A stretch of DNA of 57,791 nt from Desulfosporosinus sp. Sb-LF (GCF_004766055.1 NZ_SPQR01000018.1:1-57791), one strand, 5' to 3'; numbered from the stretch's first letter, positions 17,587-27,946 are shown. Translations and numbers: made by a program. The notes: generated from the letters alone by a model not told the origin.

Positions 17587-18240
17587 ATGGCAGACGTAAG
17601 CGCAGCACAAGTGAAAGAACTTAGGGAACGCACTGGTGCGGGCATGATGGATTGTAAAAAGGCACTTAATGAGTGTAACTGTGATATGGAAAAGGCCTGC
17701 GATTTTCTACGTGAGAAAGGCCTAGCAGCAGCCGCTAAAAAAGAAGGGCGTGTCGCGGCGGAAGGGACGGTCGAGTCCTATATCCATGGCGGTGGACGCA
17801 TTGGTGTGTTAATCGAAGTGAATTGTGAAACAGACTTTGTTGCTCGTGGTGATGAGTTTAAAGCGTTAGTTCGAGATCTTGGGATGCATATTGCTGCGGC
17901 TAACCCCCAATATCTAAACAAAGAAGATGTACCCGCTGATGTGCTCCAACATGAGAGAGAAATCTTAAAAGCCCAAGCACTCAATGAAGGAAAGCCAGAG
18001 AAAATCATTGAAAAAATGGTTGAAGGCCGGATCGAAAAGTTTTATAAAGAAGTTTGTTTAATGGAACAAGCTTTCGTCAAAGATCCTGATAAGAGCGTAC
18101 GCGATTTGGTTCTTGACAAAACCTCGAAAATTGGTGAACGTATCGTTATTCGTCGCTTTACCCGTTACGAGTTAGGTGCAGGAATTGAAAAGCGGCAAGA
18201 TGATTTCGCTGCTGATGTCATGAAAGAAATAAATCGTTAA
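17587..18240 (+). CDS. tsf: Translation elongation factor Ts
   Basis: EF-Ts regenerates EF-Tu-GTP. The 217-residue protein has the N-terminal UBA-like domain ([19 protein letters not shown]) and the conserved NCETDFVAR motif near residue 80 that contacts EF-Tu. It is of the short single-core-repeat form common in Clostridia. TTGGAGG precedes the ATG, and a strong terminator follows. Confidence 0.97.
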   Translation: MADVSAAQVKELRERTGAGMMDCKKALNECNCDMEKACDFLREKGLAAAAKKEGRVAAEGTVESYIHGGGRIGVLIEVNCETDFVARGDEFKALVRDLGMHIAAANPQYLNKEDVPADVLQHEREILKAQALNEGKPEKIIEKMVEGRIEKFYKEVCLMEQAFVKDPDKSVRDLVLDKTSKIGERIVIRRFTRYELGAGIEKRQDDFAADVMKEINR

Positions 18241-18261
18241 TTCTAACCTTGGCAATTGATT

Positions 18262-18287
18262 AGAGAACACCCTGGTGTTCTCTTTTT
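18262..18287 (+). terminator. Terminator of tsf
   Basis: AGAGAACACC (18262-18271) and GGTGTTCTCT (18274-18283) form a perfect 10-bp stem followed by T residues. Confidence 0.85.
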
Positions 18288-18343
18288 CGAATATGAGAGG
18301 TTTCACATACGAAGCATAGAATTACATTAATGGAGGTTAATCC

Positions 18344-19069
18344 ATGGATAAACCACGGTATAGTCGAGTTGTCCTTAAGATAAGCGGGGAAGCACTTGCT
18401 GGAAATCAAGGGTTTGGGCTGGAGCATGATATGTTGGTTTCCGTTGCAAAACAGGTGGCAGAAATCCGGGATATGGGGGTTGAAGTTTGCCTTGTTGTCG
18501 GTGGTGGGAATTTGTGGCGCGGCATTGCAGGAAGTGCTCAAGGAATGGACCGTGCAACAGCCGATTACATGGGCATGTTGGCAACAGTGATGAATGCCCT
18601 TGCTTTACAGGATGCCTTAGAAAAAGCTGGCTCAGATACCCGTGTTTTATCGGCTATCGAGATGCGTCAAGTTGCTGAACCTTATATTCGGCGGCGAGCC
18701 ATTCGTCATATGGAGAAAGGGCGCATTGTTATCTTTGCAGCTGGAACAGGTAATCCCTACTTTTCAACGGATACTACAGCTGCTTTAAGAGCGGCTGAGA
18801 TTGAAGCGGAAGCTATCCTGATGGCTAAACGGGTTGATGGGGTTTATGATTCCGATCCCTTTAAAAATCCCGAGGCGAAGAAGTTTGATCGTTTAAGTTA
18901 TCTAGATGTTCTGAGTAAGGGACTAGGGGTGATGGATTCCACTGCGACCTCTCTTTGTATGGATAATAATATACCCGTCATAGTTTTTGACCTTACTGCA
19001 GAAGGCAATATTCGCCGTGTTGTCATGGGCGAATCTATCGGAACTTATGTTGGGAGGGATAGTGAATGA
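18344..19069 (+). CDS. pyrH: Uridylate kinase
   Basis: PyrH phosphorylates UMP to UDP. The amino-acid-kinase fold is shown by [13 protein letters not shown] at the start, [10 protein letters not shown] near 50, and the C-terminal [15 protein letters not shown]. Length of 241 residues is typical. TGGAGG precedes the ATG. It overlaps frr by four bases (ATGA), so the two are translationally coupled. Confidence 0.97.
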   Translation: MDKPRYSRVVLKISGEALAGNQGFGLEHDMLVSVAKQVAEIRDMGVEVCLVVGGGNLWRGIAGSAQGMDRATADYMGMLATVMNALALQDALEKAGSDTRVLSAIEMRQVAEPYIRRRAIRHMEKGRIVIFAAGTGNPYFSTDTTAALRAAEIEAEAILMAKRVDGVYDSDPFKNPEAKKFDRLSYLDVLSKGLGVMDSTATSLCMDNNIPVIVFDLTAEGNIRRVVMGESIGTYVGRDSE

Positions 19070-19632
19070 TTTCTGAGGTAATCAAGGACGCGGAGGAACG
19101 GATGCATAAAGGGGTTGACGCACTACGTAAAGAGTACACGACGATCCGCGCTGGCCGGGCAAATCCGAGTGTTTTGGACAAAGTCATGGTCGAATATTAT
19201 GGAACTCCTACTCCTATCAATCAACTTGCGAACATATCCGCGCCTGAAGCTAGAATGCTAGTGATTCAATCTTGGGACAGAACCGTTCTTCCTGCTATTG
19301 AAAAGGCAATTATGAAATCGGATCTAGGGCTTAATCCCTCCAGTGATGGCACTGTGATTCGCCTTATTATTCCACAACTTACGGCAGAACGGCGCGTGGA
19401 ATTAGTGAAGACGGTGAAGAAAAAGGCTGAGGAAGCCCGAGTTGCGGTACGTAACGTACGGCGAGATATTAATGATCAACTTAAGAAACTTGAAAAAGAG
19501 CACGGTGAACATGGTGCCTCTGAAGATGAGATTAAGCGAGCACAGGATGATGTCCAGAAGTTGACAGACAAGATAATCAAAGAGATTGAACAGGTTATGG
19601 AAACGAAGGAAAGCGAAATCACTGAAGTATGA
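19066..19632 (+). CDS. frr: Ribosome recycling factor
   Basis: RRF splits post-termination ribosomes together with EF-G. The 188-residue protein has the RRF signature: [28 protein letters not shown] and [22 protein letters not shown], with the long coiled helices at the C-terminus. It starts inside the end of pyrH and its stop overlaps the next small gene in another ATGA junction. Confidence 0.97.
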   Translation: MISEVIKDAEERMHKGVDALRKEYTTIRAGRANPSVLDKVMVEYYGTPTPINQLANISAPEARMLVIQSWDRTVLPAIEKAIMKSDLGLNPSSDGTVIRLIIPQLTAERRVELVKTVKKKAEEARVAVRNVRRDINDQLKKLEKEHGEHGASEDEIKRAQDDVQKLTDKIIKEIEQVMETKESEITEV

Positions 19633-19832
19633 GTTGCACTTGGCTTGGACGAGACTGGGAAGAGGTTAAGATCGAACTTGAACGCGTGGGTAAACCCTAC
19701 GCTTTTCAAATTACTCGCCCTCATGGTAAAATGGATTCGTGGGGTAGCTTCAGAGTTGTCCGCGTCAGAGAATTTGACGATCACGTGGACGTTGTATTAG
19801 CGCATGAAAAGTTTTCGCAAATCAGACATTGA
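19629..19832 (+). CDS. Small protein of unknown function, coupled to frr
   Basis: This 67-residue reading frame starts with an ATG that overlaps the frr stop (ATGA) and ends at the base where a strong terminator begins, so it fills the operon end exactly. The sequence has a folded look ([22 protein letters not shown], later [23 protein letters not shown]), with alternating beta strands, no membrane segment and no cysteine pairs beyond one Cys at residue 3. I do not recognise a family. Tight coupling and codon use like its neighbours argue that it is real. Confidence 0.7.
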   Translation: MSCTWLGRDWEEVKIELERVGKPYAFQITRPHGKMDSWGSFRVVRVREFDDHVDVVLAHEKFSQIRH

Positions 19833-19859
19833 CCCCCTAACTAGCCAAGGGGGTCTTTT
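19831..19859 (+). terminator. Terminator of pyrH-frr unit
   Basis: GACCCCCT (19831-19838) pairs with AGGGGGTC (19848-19855), followed by TTTT. It overlaps the stop codon of the preceding small gene. Confidence 0.85.
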
Positions 19860-19949
19860 GACCTCTTTAAGTGGAATCACCCCAGTCAAGGATTTCGTGC
19901 GATGTGCGTGGATGATGCTGAGCTTTTCAAGTCGTGTGGAGGTGAAATA

Positions 19950-20714
19950 ATGTGGTTCAAACCTTGGAAGAAAAATAATGTGGATGTAATGGACCGAATT
20001 GCAATGGACCGCCTCCCTCGTCATATTGCTATTATCATGGACGGAAACGGCCGTTGGGCTCAGAAACGAGCTCTTCCCCGTTCAATGGGGCATCGGGCGG
20101 GTGTTGAGTCTTTGCGAAAGGTTGTCAAGACGTGTTCTAAATTAGGAATCGAAGTATTGACTGTCTATGCATTTTCCACGGAAAATTGGCGAAGACCCAA
20201 AGATGAAGTGGGCGTACTCATGACACTGCTCACGGAGTATTTGAGAAATGAACTCAATGAGCTTCACCAAAACCAGGTGGTCATTCGGACCATGGGAAAA
20301 ATCAGTGACCTTCCTCGAGAGGCTCAGCATGAATTAGAACTCGCTACGGAGAGAACGCGAGACAATAAGGGGCTCATTCTTAACCTCGCCTTAAATTATG
20401 GCGGTCGATCTGAGATTATTGAAGCTGTAAAGAGTTTGGGCAAAGATGTTTTAAGTGGGAAGCAACGTATCGAAGAGATTGATGAGGAACGATTTAGTGA
20501 AGCACTTTTTACACGAGGGCTTCCGGATCCGGATTTACTAATTCGGACTTCAGGAGAAATGAGGTTGAGTAACTTTCTACTTTGGCAACTTGCCTATACC
20601 GAAATTGAAGTTGTTAAGGAACTTTGGCCGGACTTTGGGCAAACGGCCCTACTTGAAGCGATTAAAGTGTACCAGAAGCGTGATCGCCGTTACGGTGGAA
20701 TACATACAAATTGA
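19950..20714 (+). CDS. uppS: Undecaprenyl diphosphate synthase (cis-prenyltransferase)
   Basis: UppS adds eight isoprene units to farnesyl diphosphate to make the lipid carrier for peptidoglycan. ATG 19950 is preferred, with GGAGGTG seven bases before, giving 254 residues; the alternative at 19902 lacks a site. IAIIMDGNGRWA near 28 holds the catalytic Asp, GHRAGVE, YAFSTENWRRP and the late RTSGEMRLSNFLLWQ with the conserved Arg/Ser/Glu complete the family pattern. It heads uppS-cdsA-ytvI-like-dxr-rseP-ispG-proS. Confidence 0.96.
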   Translation: MWFKPWKKNNVDVMDRIAMDRLPRHIAIIMDGNGRWAQKRALPRSMGHRAGVESLRKVVKTCSKLGIEVLTVYAFSTENWRRPKDEVGVLMTLLTEYLRNELNELHQNQVVIRTMGKISDLPREAQHELELATERTRDNKGLILNLALNYGGRSEIIEAVKSLGKDVLSGKQRIEEIDEERFSEALFTRGLPDPDLLIRTSGEMRLSNFLLWQLAYTEIEVVKELWPDFGQTALLEAIKVYQKRDRRYGGIHTN

Positions 20715-20723
20715 GGAGTACAC

Positions 20724-21506
20724 ATGATTAAAAGAACACTGAGTGCATTGATTGGTGCTCCACTTCTTTTGGGATTAACATATTTGGGTGGATCATACAT
20801 TGCTTTTTTGGTTGCTGCGTTAACATTATTAGCGTTATGGGAATTTTTGAAAATTGGCGAGCATATGGGTATGCGCGCTTGGCATAAACTGACAATGCTT
20901 TTCGCGGGGGTTTGGTTGATCAGCCTGTTTATGGGCGGGAAAGAGTGGATGTTCCCAGTTCTAGTCTTGTGGCTTCTTATTGGGTTTGGACGGCTTGCCT
21001 TAACATACCCGAAGACGCTACTTCCAGAAGCAAGTTTTAATCTGCTATCCGTCCTTTATACAGTTGTCATGTTATCTCATCTATATTTGCTTCGGCAGCT
21101 TCCAAGAGGACTAGAGTGGACTTTTCTTACGATTTTTTTGGTATGGGCGACGGATACAGGTGCATACCTTATAGGGAGACAATATGGACGCCATCTTTTA
21201 GCACCCCAAGTTAGTCCTAAGAAGACTGTGGAAGGTTCACTTGGGGGTTTATTATTTAGTATTGTAGTGGCCTTTCTGTTCTGGCGGCAAGTTGGTGGAA
21301 TTTCGTGGGTTGCGTATATCGTATTGGGTATTGTGATCGGGATCAGCGCACAAGTGGGGGATTTGTTTGAGTCAGCCTTGAAACGAAGCGCGGGAGTTAA
21401 AGATTCCGGAAAGCTCATTCCAGGGCATGGAGGGGTCTTAGATCGGTTCGACAGTCTGATTTTCGCTCTCCCAGTGGTATATTACGGGATCAGTTTACTA
21501 TCGTGA
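20724..21506 (+). CDS. cdsA: Phosphatidate cytidylyltransferase (CDP-diglyceride synthase)
   Basis: CdsA makes CDP-diacylglycerol from phosphatidate and CTP at the membrane. The 260-residue protein has seven or so hydrophobic helices and the full family signature near the C-terminus (SALKRSAGVKDSG then LIPGHGGVLDRFD). It lies nine bases after uppS with TGAGGAG upstream. Gene order is the usual uppS-cdsA. Confidence 0.96.
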   Translation: MIKRTLSALIGAPLLLGLTYLGGSYIAFLVAALTLLALWEFLKIGEHMGMRAWHKLTMLFAGVWLISLFMGGKEWMFPVLVLWLLIGFGRLALTYPKTLLPEASFNLLSVLYTVVMLSHLYLLRQLPRGLEWTFLTIFLVWATDTGAYLIGRQYGRHLLAPQVSPKKTVEGSLGGLLFSIVVAFLFWRQVGGISWVAYIVLGIVIGISAQVGDLFESALKRSAGVKDSGKLIPGHGGVLDRFDSLIFALPVVYYGISLLS

Positions 21507-21516
21507 GGTGAAAGAG

Positions 21517-22623
21517 TTGAGCATTAACCAGAGACACCCTTTGTGGGCAAGCCTAAACAGGCTTGCATTGGTAACGAGTGCTCTTGTCCTTCTAAAGGTC
21601 TTTACATATTTCTTTCAAGATTTCCTACCAGTTTTTGGTGAAGTCATTAGCAAAATGTTTAGTGCCTTATTACCGTTTGCCATAGCTCTTATCCTTGCCT
21701 TTTTACTGGAACCGCTCGTTGTTCGGCTGATGAGGGGCATACGCATTCGTCGCCCTTATGCTGCAGTACTGACTCTTCTTTTGGCGATTGCCATATTAAG
21801 TCTTTTTATCTTTTTAATTGTAGCACGTCTTTATACCGAACTATCTGAGTTAGCGATTACCTTACCTAATTATAGTTATCTTATAGATTTCGTAACAAGA
21901 CAAGTCGATTCTATTGAACGATTTGTTACGGTAAACCCCCAAATCCAGAGCACTCTGTTTTCTTCGACGGAGAGCCTGGCTAGAACCCTGCAAGAATGGG
22001 CCAAGTCAGGAAGCGTGTTTTTACTGGGTGTGCTTACTGCGTTACCGGGCATCTTTATAGTAATGATTGTTTCCCTTGTCGCTACGTTGCTTATGAGTTC
22101 AAGTTATCCTGATATCAAACGGTTTATTTCCAACTTGTTCCCACGACGTTTCTACGTGAGTGCTCAGGCAATCAGTGAGGACTTAGGAGCAGCTGTCGTA
22201 GGATATTTGCGAGCTCAGGCCATTTTAGTTTCGGTGACAGCGCTTTCAACCATTGGGGGTTTATTGCTCATCGGGAATCGTTACGCTGTTACCCTGGGTG
22301 TACTTGCAGGAATCCTGGATGTTGTGCCTATTGTAGGCACAGGCATTCTATTTGGGCCTTGGATATTGGGACTCTTTATAATGGGGTCCTTCGGGGAAGC
22401 AATGAAGTTGTTGCTGATGTGGGTTGTTACTGTTACTGTACGCCAGTTTCTTGAGCCAAAGATCATGTCCCAGGGGATTGGGTTACACCCCCTTCCAACG
22501 CTCATTTCGATGTATGTAGGGCTTCAGTTGTTGGGAGTAGCAGGTATTATTATTGGACCCGGGCTAGTCATTAGTTATGAAGCCTTACGAAAAATTGGTG
22601 TTTTTGGACATCCTAGGGACTAA
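21517..22623 (+). CDS. AI-2E family transporter, YtvI-like sporulation membrane protein
   Basis: A 368-residue polytopic membrane protein of the AI-2E/PerM superfamily, with paired helices at the N-terminus (LLPFAIALILAFLLEPLVV), a central soluble segment (about 110-160) and a C-terminal bundle containing the family pattern GILDVVPIVGTGI and QGIGLHPLPTL. The closest type known to me is YtvI, which is associated with sporulation in Bacillus; actual substrate is unknown. The TTG at 21517 with GAGGTG six bases upstream is the best start; a GTG at 21508 lies within that site. It is inserted between cdsA and dxr. Confidence 0.8.
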   Translation: MSINQRHPLWASLNRLALVTSALVLLKVFTYFFQDFLPVFGEVISKMFSALLPFAIALILAFLLEPLVVRLMRGIRIRRPYAAVLTLLLAIAILSLFIFLIVARLYTELSELAITLPNYSYLIDFVTRQVDSIERFVTVNPQIQSTLFSSTESLARTLQEWAKSGSVFLLGVLTALPGIFIVMIVSLVATLLMSSSYPDIKRFISNLFPRRFYVSAQAISEDLGAAVVGYLRAQAILVSVTALSTIGGLLLIGNRYAVTLGVLAGILDVVPIVGTGILFGPWILGLFIMGSFGEAMKLLLMWVVTVTVRQFLEPKIMSQGIGLHPLPTLISMYVGLQLLGVAGIIIGPGLVISYEALRKIGVFGHPRD

Positions 22624-22703
22624 TAGGTATTATTCGCTATTATGGCAATCTAACTATTGCGATGAAATAAAACTCTTAAGGAGCAGGAAGAGATGATTCG
22701 TTC

Positions 22704-23846
22704 TTGAAAACGCTGACCATATTAGGATCAACAGGCTCGGTTGGGTGTCAAACCCTAGATGTCGTTCGTCACGCTGAAGGGCGTCTTAAGATTCATGCCT
22801 TAGTGGCGGCTAAAAGCGTGAAGCTTATGGAAGAACAGGCCCGAACTTTTCACCCTGATGTTGTCGTGATGATGGATGATGCAGCTGCCCGTGAACTTCG
22901 CGAGCGGCTCAGGGATTTACCGATTAAGGTAGAGCAGGGCATGGATGGTATCATGAACTGTGTGATTGCTCCTCAAGTGGATACGGTTGTCACGGCACTG
23001 TCCGGCAGGATTGGTTTAGAACCAACTCTTGCTGCCATAGAGGCCGGTAAAGCAATCGCCCTTGCTAACAAAGAAACGTTAGTTGCTGGTGGAGAATTAG
23101 TTATGTCCATGGCCAAGAAGATGAATTGCCCGATTCTTCCTGTAGATAGTGAACATTCGGCCATATTTCAGTGTCTAGAGGAAAGTCCGGAAACTATAGA
23201 GAAAATTATTCTCACTGCATCAGGTGGCCCATTTTTTGGATGGACAAAGGAAAAGTTAACGACAGTCACTCTGGAGAACGCCTTACGCCATCCCAACTGG
23301 GATATGGGTGCTAAAATTACAATTGACTCCGCAACGATGATGAACAAGGGACTTGAAGTAATCGAGGCACACTATTTATTTAATATGGATTACGATGCAA
23401 TCGAGGTCCTGGTCCATCCGCAAAGTGTGATCCACTCAATGGTCGAATATAAAGATGGTTCAGTACTCGCCCAGTTAGGAAGGGCGGACATGCGATTGCC
23501 CATTCAGTACGCTTTGAGTTATCCAACTCGGTGGAAGAACCCTTTTGAACGCCTTGACCTTCGAGGAAAGACGCTGACCTTCCATGAACCAGATATGGAA
23601 GCTTTCCCTGCCCTTGCTTTGGCATACCAAGTTGGACGTCGTGGTGGAACCCTTCCAGCGGTGATGAATGCTGCCAACGAAGTTGTCGTTTCCGCATTTC
23701 TTCAAAAGAGAGTTACGTATCTCGGAATCCATGACATCGTTGAAAAGGTTTGTTCTGAACATCATGTCTTAGACAATCCGAATTTGGAAAGAATACTCGG
23801 TGCAGATACGTGGGCTCGTGAGCGGGCCGAAGAACTGATTAATTAG
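22704..23846 (+). CDS. dxr: 1-deoxy-D-xylulose 5-phosphate reductoisomerase
   Basis: Dxr converts DXP to methylerythritol phosphate with NADPH in the non-mevalonate isoprenoid pathway. The 380-residue protein opens with LTILGSTGSVG (NADPH site), has ALANKETLVAGG, the metal and substrate block PVDSEHSAIFQCL and the later MNKGLEVIEAHYLF with HPQSVIHSMVE. The start is a TTG; an ATG eleven bases upstream is out of frame and stops after four codons. With ispG two genes on, two steps of the pathway lie together. Confidence 0.96.
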   Translation: MKTLTILGSTGSVGCQTLDVVRHAEGRLKIHALVAAKSVKLMEEQARTFHPDVVVMMDDAAARELRERLRDLPIKVEQGMDGIMNCVIAPQVDTVVTALSGRIGLEPTLAAIEAGKAIALANKETLVAGGELVMSMAKKMNCPILPVDSEHSAIFQCLEESPETIEKIILTASGGPFFGWTKEKLTTVTLENALRHPNWDMGAKITIDSATMMNKGLEVIEAHYLFNMDYDAIEVLVHPQSVIHSMVEYKDGSVLAQLGRADMRLPIQYALSYPTRWKNPFERLDLRGKTLTFHEPDMEAFPALALAYQVGRRGGTLPAVMNAANEVVVSAFLQKRVTYLGIHDIVEKVCSEHHVLDNPNLERILGADTWARERAEELIN

Positions 23847-23910
23847 CGTAGTTCCAGATTCAATGTACCAAAGAGATGGACCATGTACTTGCAAATCGAT
23901 GTTTGATATT

Positions 23911-23945
23911 CGAACTACGAATCACAAACCGCGAACCACGAGCTT
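23911..23945 (+). repeat. Five degenerate heptamer repeats
   Basis: The sequence can be read as cgaacta, cgaatca, caaaccg, cgaacca, cgagctt in tandem, a 7-base period with consensus near CGAACCA. It fills the gap before the rseP ribosome-binding site. A poorer version appears on the opposite strand at about 17477-17510. Confidence 0.4.
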
Positions 23946-23959
23946 AAGGAGGGGTTAAT

Positions 23960-25030
23960 GTGTTAACGACACTTGCCATTATTTTTGTCTTTGGAAGCAT
24001 GGTTATGATCCATGAGCTTGGACACTATATGGTCGCAAAATGGATTGGGGTTAAGGTGATTGAGTTCAGTTTTGGTTTCGGTCCTAAAATCATTGGGTAT
24101 CAAGGAAAAGAGACCCTTTATGCGCTGCGTGTAATTCCCTTAGGGGGGTTCGTTAAACTTCATGGTATGGATCCAGAAGTTGATGAAAATGGTCAGGCGG
24201 TCATTGCTCCACTAGAAGATGTACGAAGTTTTATGAATAAGCCTGTTTGGCAGCGCATGGCTGTCATTGGGGCTGGTCCGATCATGAACTTTGTTTTGGC
24301 GATGATCCTATTTGTTAGCGTTTTTGCCTATCTTGGAGTTCCTACACAAGGGAATAGTAATGTGATTGGGTCCTTGTTAAAAGGAAAACCAGCAGCTACT
24401 TCTGGAATTCAACCGGGAGATAGAATCGTTGCTGTGAACCAGGAATCAACACCAGACTGGAATCGTTTGACAGAAGTTATCCATGCCAATCCAAACCAAG
24501 TTTTGAGCCTTACGGTTGAACGAGTTAACGGAAAACAACGTCAAACTGTAGCTATCAAAACAGAAAAAGATGCCCAAACAGGGTTTGGTATGATTGGCAT
24601 TGCACCGGAAGTTACCTATATGCATGCTTCAATTCTTCAGTCGACCCATTTTGGGCTAGAACGTACGGTGGATTTTACTAATCTTATTGTCGTGACCTTG
24701 ACGCAAATGATTACTGGAAAAATCCCGGCTGAAGTGGGCGGCCCAGTCATGATCGCTCAAGCGATTGGGGAAGGTGCCCATGAGGGATTAGCAAACTTAT
24801 TAGGTTTGACAGGAGTGTTGAGTATTCAACTAGGCCTCATCAACTTGTTTCCTATTCCCGCTCTCGACGGAAGCCGGCTTATCTTCTTATTAATCGAGGG
24901 ATTGAGAGGAAAACCTTTAAACCCGGAAAAGGAAAATTTGATTCACTTAGTGGGTTTTGTAATGCTTATGGTTCTCATGATTGCTGTGACTTACAAAGAT
25001 GTCGTGCGTTTATTCGTGAAAGCAGGGTAG
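23960..25030 (+). CDS. rseP: RIP metalloprotease RseP/RasP (site-2 protease)
   Basis: Intramembrane zinc protease that cleaves anti-sigma factors and signal-peptide remnants. Zinc ligands are in IHELGHY (His18, Glu19, His22), the PDZ domain spans about residues 115-200 (GIQPGDRIVAVN), and the third ligand lies in the C-terminal PIPALDGSRL motif near residue 295. Four membrane helices are visible. The GTG at 23960 is the start, since an ATG two bases before closes at once. The 356-residue length is normal. Confidence 0.95.
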   Translation: MLTTLAIIFVFGSMVMIHELGHYMVAKWIGVKVIEFSFGFGPKIIGYQGKETLYALRVIPLGGFVKLHGMDPEVDENGQAVIAPLEDVRSFMNKPVWQRMAVIGAGPIMNFVLAMILFVSVFAYLGVPTQGNSNVIGSLLKGKPAATSGIQPGDRIVAVNQESTPDWNRLTEVIHANPNQVLSLTVERVNGKQRQTVAIKTEKDAQTGFGMIGIAPEVTYMHASILQSTHFGLERTVDFTNLIVVTLTQMITGKIPAEVGGPVMIAQAIGEGAHEGLANLLGLTGVLSIQLGLINLFPIPALDGSRLIFLLIEGLRGKPLNPEKENLIHLVGFVMLMVLMIAVTYKDVVRLFVKAG

Positions 25031-25060
25031 TACACAAGGATGCTAGAGTAGGAGACTGAC

Positions 25061-26149
25061 ATGATACAAAGAAAGAGAACAAAATCTGTCCAGGTTGGGC
25101 CCATTACGATTGGTGACGGAGCTTCCATCGTGGTGCAATCAATGACAAATACGGATACCCGTGATGTCGCAAAGACACTGGCTCAAATTCATTCTTTAGC
25201 TGAGGCAGGGTGTGAAGTTGTACGTCTTGCAGTCTTGGATGAAGACGCAGTAGTGGCCTTAAAAGAAATTTCCGCCTTGAGTCCACTTCCCGTGATCGCA
25301 GATATTCATTTTGACTACCGTTTGGCCCTAGGTGCTGTTGCACAAGGAATTCATGGCTTACGGCTAAACCCCGGGAATATTGGGGCTCTCTGGAAAGTTC
25401 AAGAAGTCGTACGTGCTGTGAAGGAACGACAGATCCCAATCCGCATTGGAGTTAACGCTGGGTCACTGGATAAAGAAATTCTTAAAAAGTATGGTGGTCC
25501 CACTGCTACAGGGATGGTTGAGAGTGCGTTAGGACATATCCGCTTATTAGAAAACGAGGGATATGATAAAATAAAGGTCTCTCTGAAAGCTTCTGATGTA
25601 CCCTTGATGCTTGAAGCCTATCGTAAGATGTCTGAGGTCGTTGATTATCCATTGCATCTTGGGGTAACTGAAGCAGGGACGGTACGCTCAGGTGTAGTAA
25701 AATCAGCTATAGGGATTGGTGCACTGCTTGCCGAAGGGATTGGAGATACAATTCGAGTGTCGCTTACGGGAGACCCAGTTCGGGAAATTCCAGTGGCCCT
25801 GGAAATTCTACGTGTTCTTGGATTGAGACAACGCAGCATCGATTTGATTAGTTGTCCAACCTGTGGCCGTACACAGGTTGACTTGACATTACTTGCGGAA
25901 AAAGTAGAAGAACGGTTATCTCAGCTTCCGCCTTTGGACAAGCCTCTAAAAGTTGCAGTGATGGGATGTGCTGTCAATGGACCAGGTGAAGCCAGTGAAG
26001 CGGATTTCGGGATTGCAGGCGGAAAAGGAATGGGGCTGCTGTTTCGCAAGGGGGAGATTGTAGCCCGCTTACCTGAAGATGAATTACTTCCCGCACTACT
26101 CCACGAAATCGAGGAGTATGTGGGTGATCACCGTAGAGGCAATTCATGA
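25061..26149 (+). CDS. ispG: 4-hydroxy-3-methylbut-2-en-1-yl diphosphate synthase
   Basis: IspG (GcpE) is the [4Fe-4S] reductase that converts MEcPP to HMBPP in the isoprenoid pathway. It has the TIM-barrel start VQSMTNTDTRD, ADIHFDYRLAL, RLNPGNIG and the cluster cysteines in SCPTCGRTQVD and MGCAVNGPGEA. The 362-residue length is that of the bacterial two-domain form. GGAG lies before the ATG. An iron-sulfur enzyme of this kind suits an anaerobe. Confidence 0.96.
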   Translation: MIQRKRTKSVQVGPITIGDGASIVVQSMTNTDTRDVAKTLAQIHSLAEAGCEVVRLAVLDEDAVVALKEISALSPLPVIADIHFDYRLALGAVAQGIHGLRLNPGNIGALWKVQEVVRAVKERQIPIRIGVNAGSLDKEILKKYGGPTATGMVESALGHIRLLENEGYDKIKVSLKASDVPLMLEAYRKMSEVVDYPLHLGVTEAGTVRSGVVKSAIGIGALLAEGIGDTIRVSLTGDPVREIPVALEILRVLGLRQRSIDLISCPTCGRTQVDLTLLAEKVEERLSQLPPLDKPLKVAVMGCAVNGPGEASEADFGIAGGKGMGLLFRKGEIVARLPEDELLPALLHEIEEYVGDHRRGNS

Positions 26150-26215
26150 AGGATTGTTCCTACAGCAAAACGATGATATATACCTCTTTTTGAAGAAGGA
26201 AAGGAATGGGCATTA

Positions 26216-27940
26216 ATGCGCGTCAGCCAATTATTAAATCCGACACTCCGTGAGGTTCCTGCGGAAGCTGAAGTTATTAGCCATCAACTGATGGTTCGAG
26301 CAGGTTTAATCCGTAAATCTGCGGCGGGGGTATACACTTATTTGCCTTTGGGCTTGAGAGTTCTGAGAAAGATTGAAACCATTGTTCGCGAAGAAATGGA
26401 TGCTAAAGGCGGGCAAGAAGTCCTTATGCCAATCATACAACCTGCTGAATTATGGAAAGAGAGCGGGCGTTGGGAGGTATACGGTGCAGAGCTGTTTCGT
26501 CTAAAAGATCGCCATAATCGAGAGTTCTGCCTTGGCCCGACTCACGAAGAAATAATTACAGATCTCGTTCGGGGAGAAATTCGTTCGTACAAGCAGCTGC
26601 CGCTTCGTCTTTATCAGATTCAGAATAAATATCGGGATGAGCGTCGTCCTCGTTTTGGCCTGATGCGTGGACGGGAATTTATCATGAAAGACCTTTACTC
26701 GTTTGATCGGGATGAAGCAGGGTTGGACGAAAGTTATCAAAGAATGTACGATGCCTATTGTCGCATTTTTTCACGCTGTGGTTTAACCTATCGGCCGGTG
26801 GAAGCGGACGCTGGTGCCATTGGAGGAACAGGTGGCACTCATGAATTCATGGTTTTGGCAGATTCAGGCGAGAACTCGGTTGTTTATTGTCCAGATTGCG
26901 ATTTCGCGGCCAATGTGGAAAAAGCGGAGTGTCGTCCCCAAGTTATTGAGGATGTCGAGGTTGTAGGCCAGCGGAAATTGGTGTCTACGCCAGAAATGAA
27001 GACCATTAACGAAGTTTGTAAATTTTTGTCAGTTCCGAAAACTGGTCTCGTTAAGACGTTGCTGTATCAAGGAGATGACAAAACATTTTTGGTACTGATT
27101 CGTGGAGACCGCGAACTGAATGAAATTAAGTTGAATAATGCCTTAGGAGGATTCGTTTCTCTCCAACTTGCCTCCCCTCAAGTTGTTGCAGAGATCTTAG
27201 GGTGTGAGCCGGGCTACGTTGGTCCTGTAGAGGTACCAGCAGGGCTTTTAGTCGTAGCCGACGAAGAGGTGCCTCTGATGAAAAGGGCCGTGTGTGGTGC
27301 GAATAAGGCGAATTATCACTTTGTAGATACCGTCCCTAGTCAAGAATTTCGTATGGACCGTGTCCTGGATTTGCGTATGGTGGAACCAGGTGAAGCATGC
27401 CTTAAATGTGGTGCACCTCTTAAAGAAGCTAGAGGTATTGAAGTGGGTCAAGTTTTCAAGCTGGGAACGAAGTATAGTAAAGCACTAGGGGCAATCTATT
27501 TAGATGAAAATGGAGAAGAAAAACATTGTGTCATGGGTTGTTATGGTGTTGGTGTAAGCCGCTCTATGGCTTCTTCGATCGAACAAAATCATGATGAATC
27601 TGGAATAATTTGGCCGATACCTATTGCCCCATACCACTGTATAATTGTACCTGTCAGTACGAAAGATGCTCAAGTGGTGGAAGCAGCCGAAAAACTGTAT
27701 CAGGACCTTCAAGGCCTGGGCGTTGAAGTGATTCTCGACGATCGAGATGAACGCGCTGGTGTAAAATTTAAGGACGCGGATCTGGTTGGATATCCTATAC
27801 GGGTTACGATCGGGAGTAAAACCTTGGGAAATGGTCAGGTCGAACTAAGAGAACGTAAAACGGGTGAAACACAACTTGTATCCATTGCGGATGTTGCGCA
27901 ACAGGTTAAGAGAATTATAGAGAAAGCTTTGGTGTGCTAG
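26216..27940 (+). CDS. proS: Prolyl-tRNA synthetase (bacterial type with editing domain)
   Basis: Class II synthetase of 574 residues. Motif 1 is around [17 protein letters not shown], motif 2 around [21 protein letters not shown], and motif 3 in [16 protein letters not shown]. The INS editing domain lies between motifs 2 and 3 (about 225-400), and an anticodon-binding domain ends the protein. This is the usual neighbour of polC, and what follows directly is a polC remnant. Confidence 0.97.
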   Translation: MRVSQLLNPTLREVPAEAEVISHQLMVRAGLIRKSAAGVYTYLPLGLRVLRKIETIVREEMDAKGGQEVLMPIIQPAELWKESGRWEVYGAELFRLKDRHNREFCLGPTHEEIITDLVRGEIRSYKQLPLRLYQIQNKYRDERRPRFGLMRGREFIMKDLYSFDRDEAGLDESYQRMYDAYCRIFSRCGLTYRPVEADAGAIGGTGGTHEFMVLADSGENSVVYCPDCDFAANVEKAECRPQVIEDVEVVGQRKLVSTPEMKTINEVCKFLSVPKTGLVKTLLYQGDDKTFLVLIRGDRELNEIKLNNALGGFVSLQLASPQVVAEILGCEPGYVGPVEVPAGLLVVADEEVPLMKRAVCGANKANYHFVDTVPSQEFRMDRVLDLRMVEPGEACLKCGAPLKEARGIEVGQVFKLGTKYSKALGAIYLDENGEEKHCVMGCYGVGVSRSMASSIEQNHDESGIIWPIPIAPYHCIIVPVSTKDAQVVEAAEKLYQDLQGLGVEVILDDRDERAGVKFKDADLVGYPIRVTIGSKTLGNGQVELRERKTGETQLVSIADVAQQVKRIIEKALVC

Positions 27941-27946
27941 TTTAAG

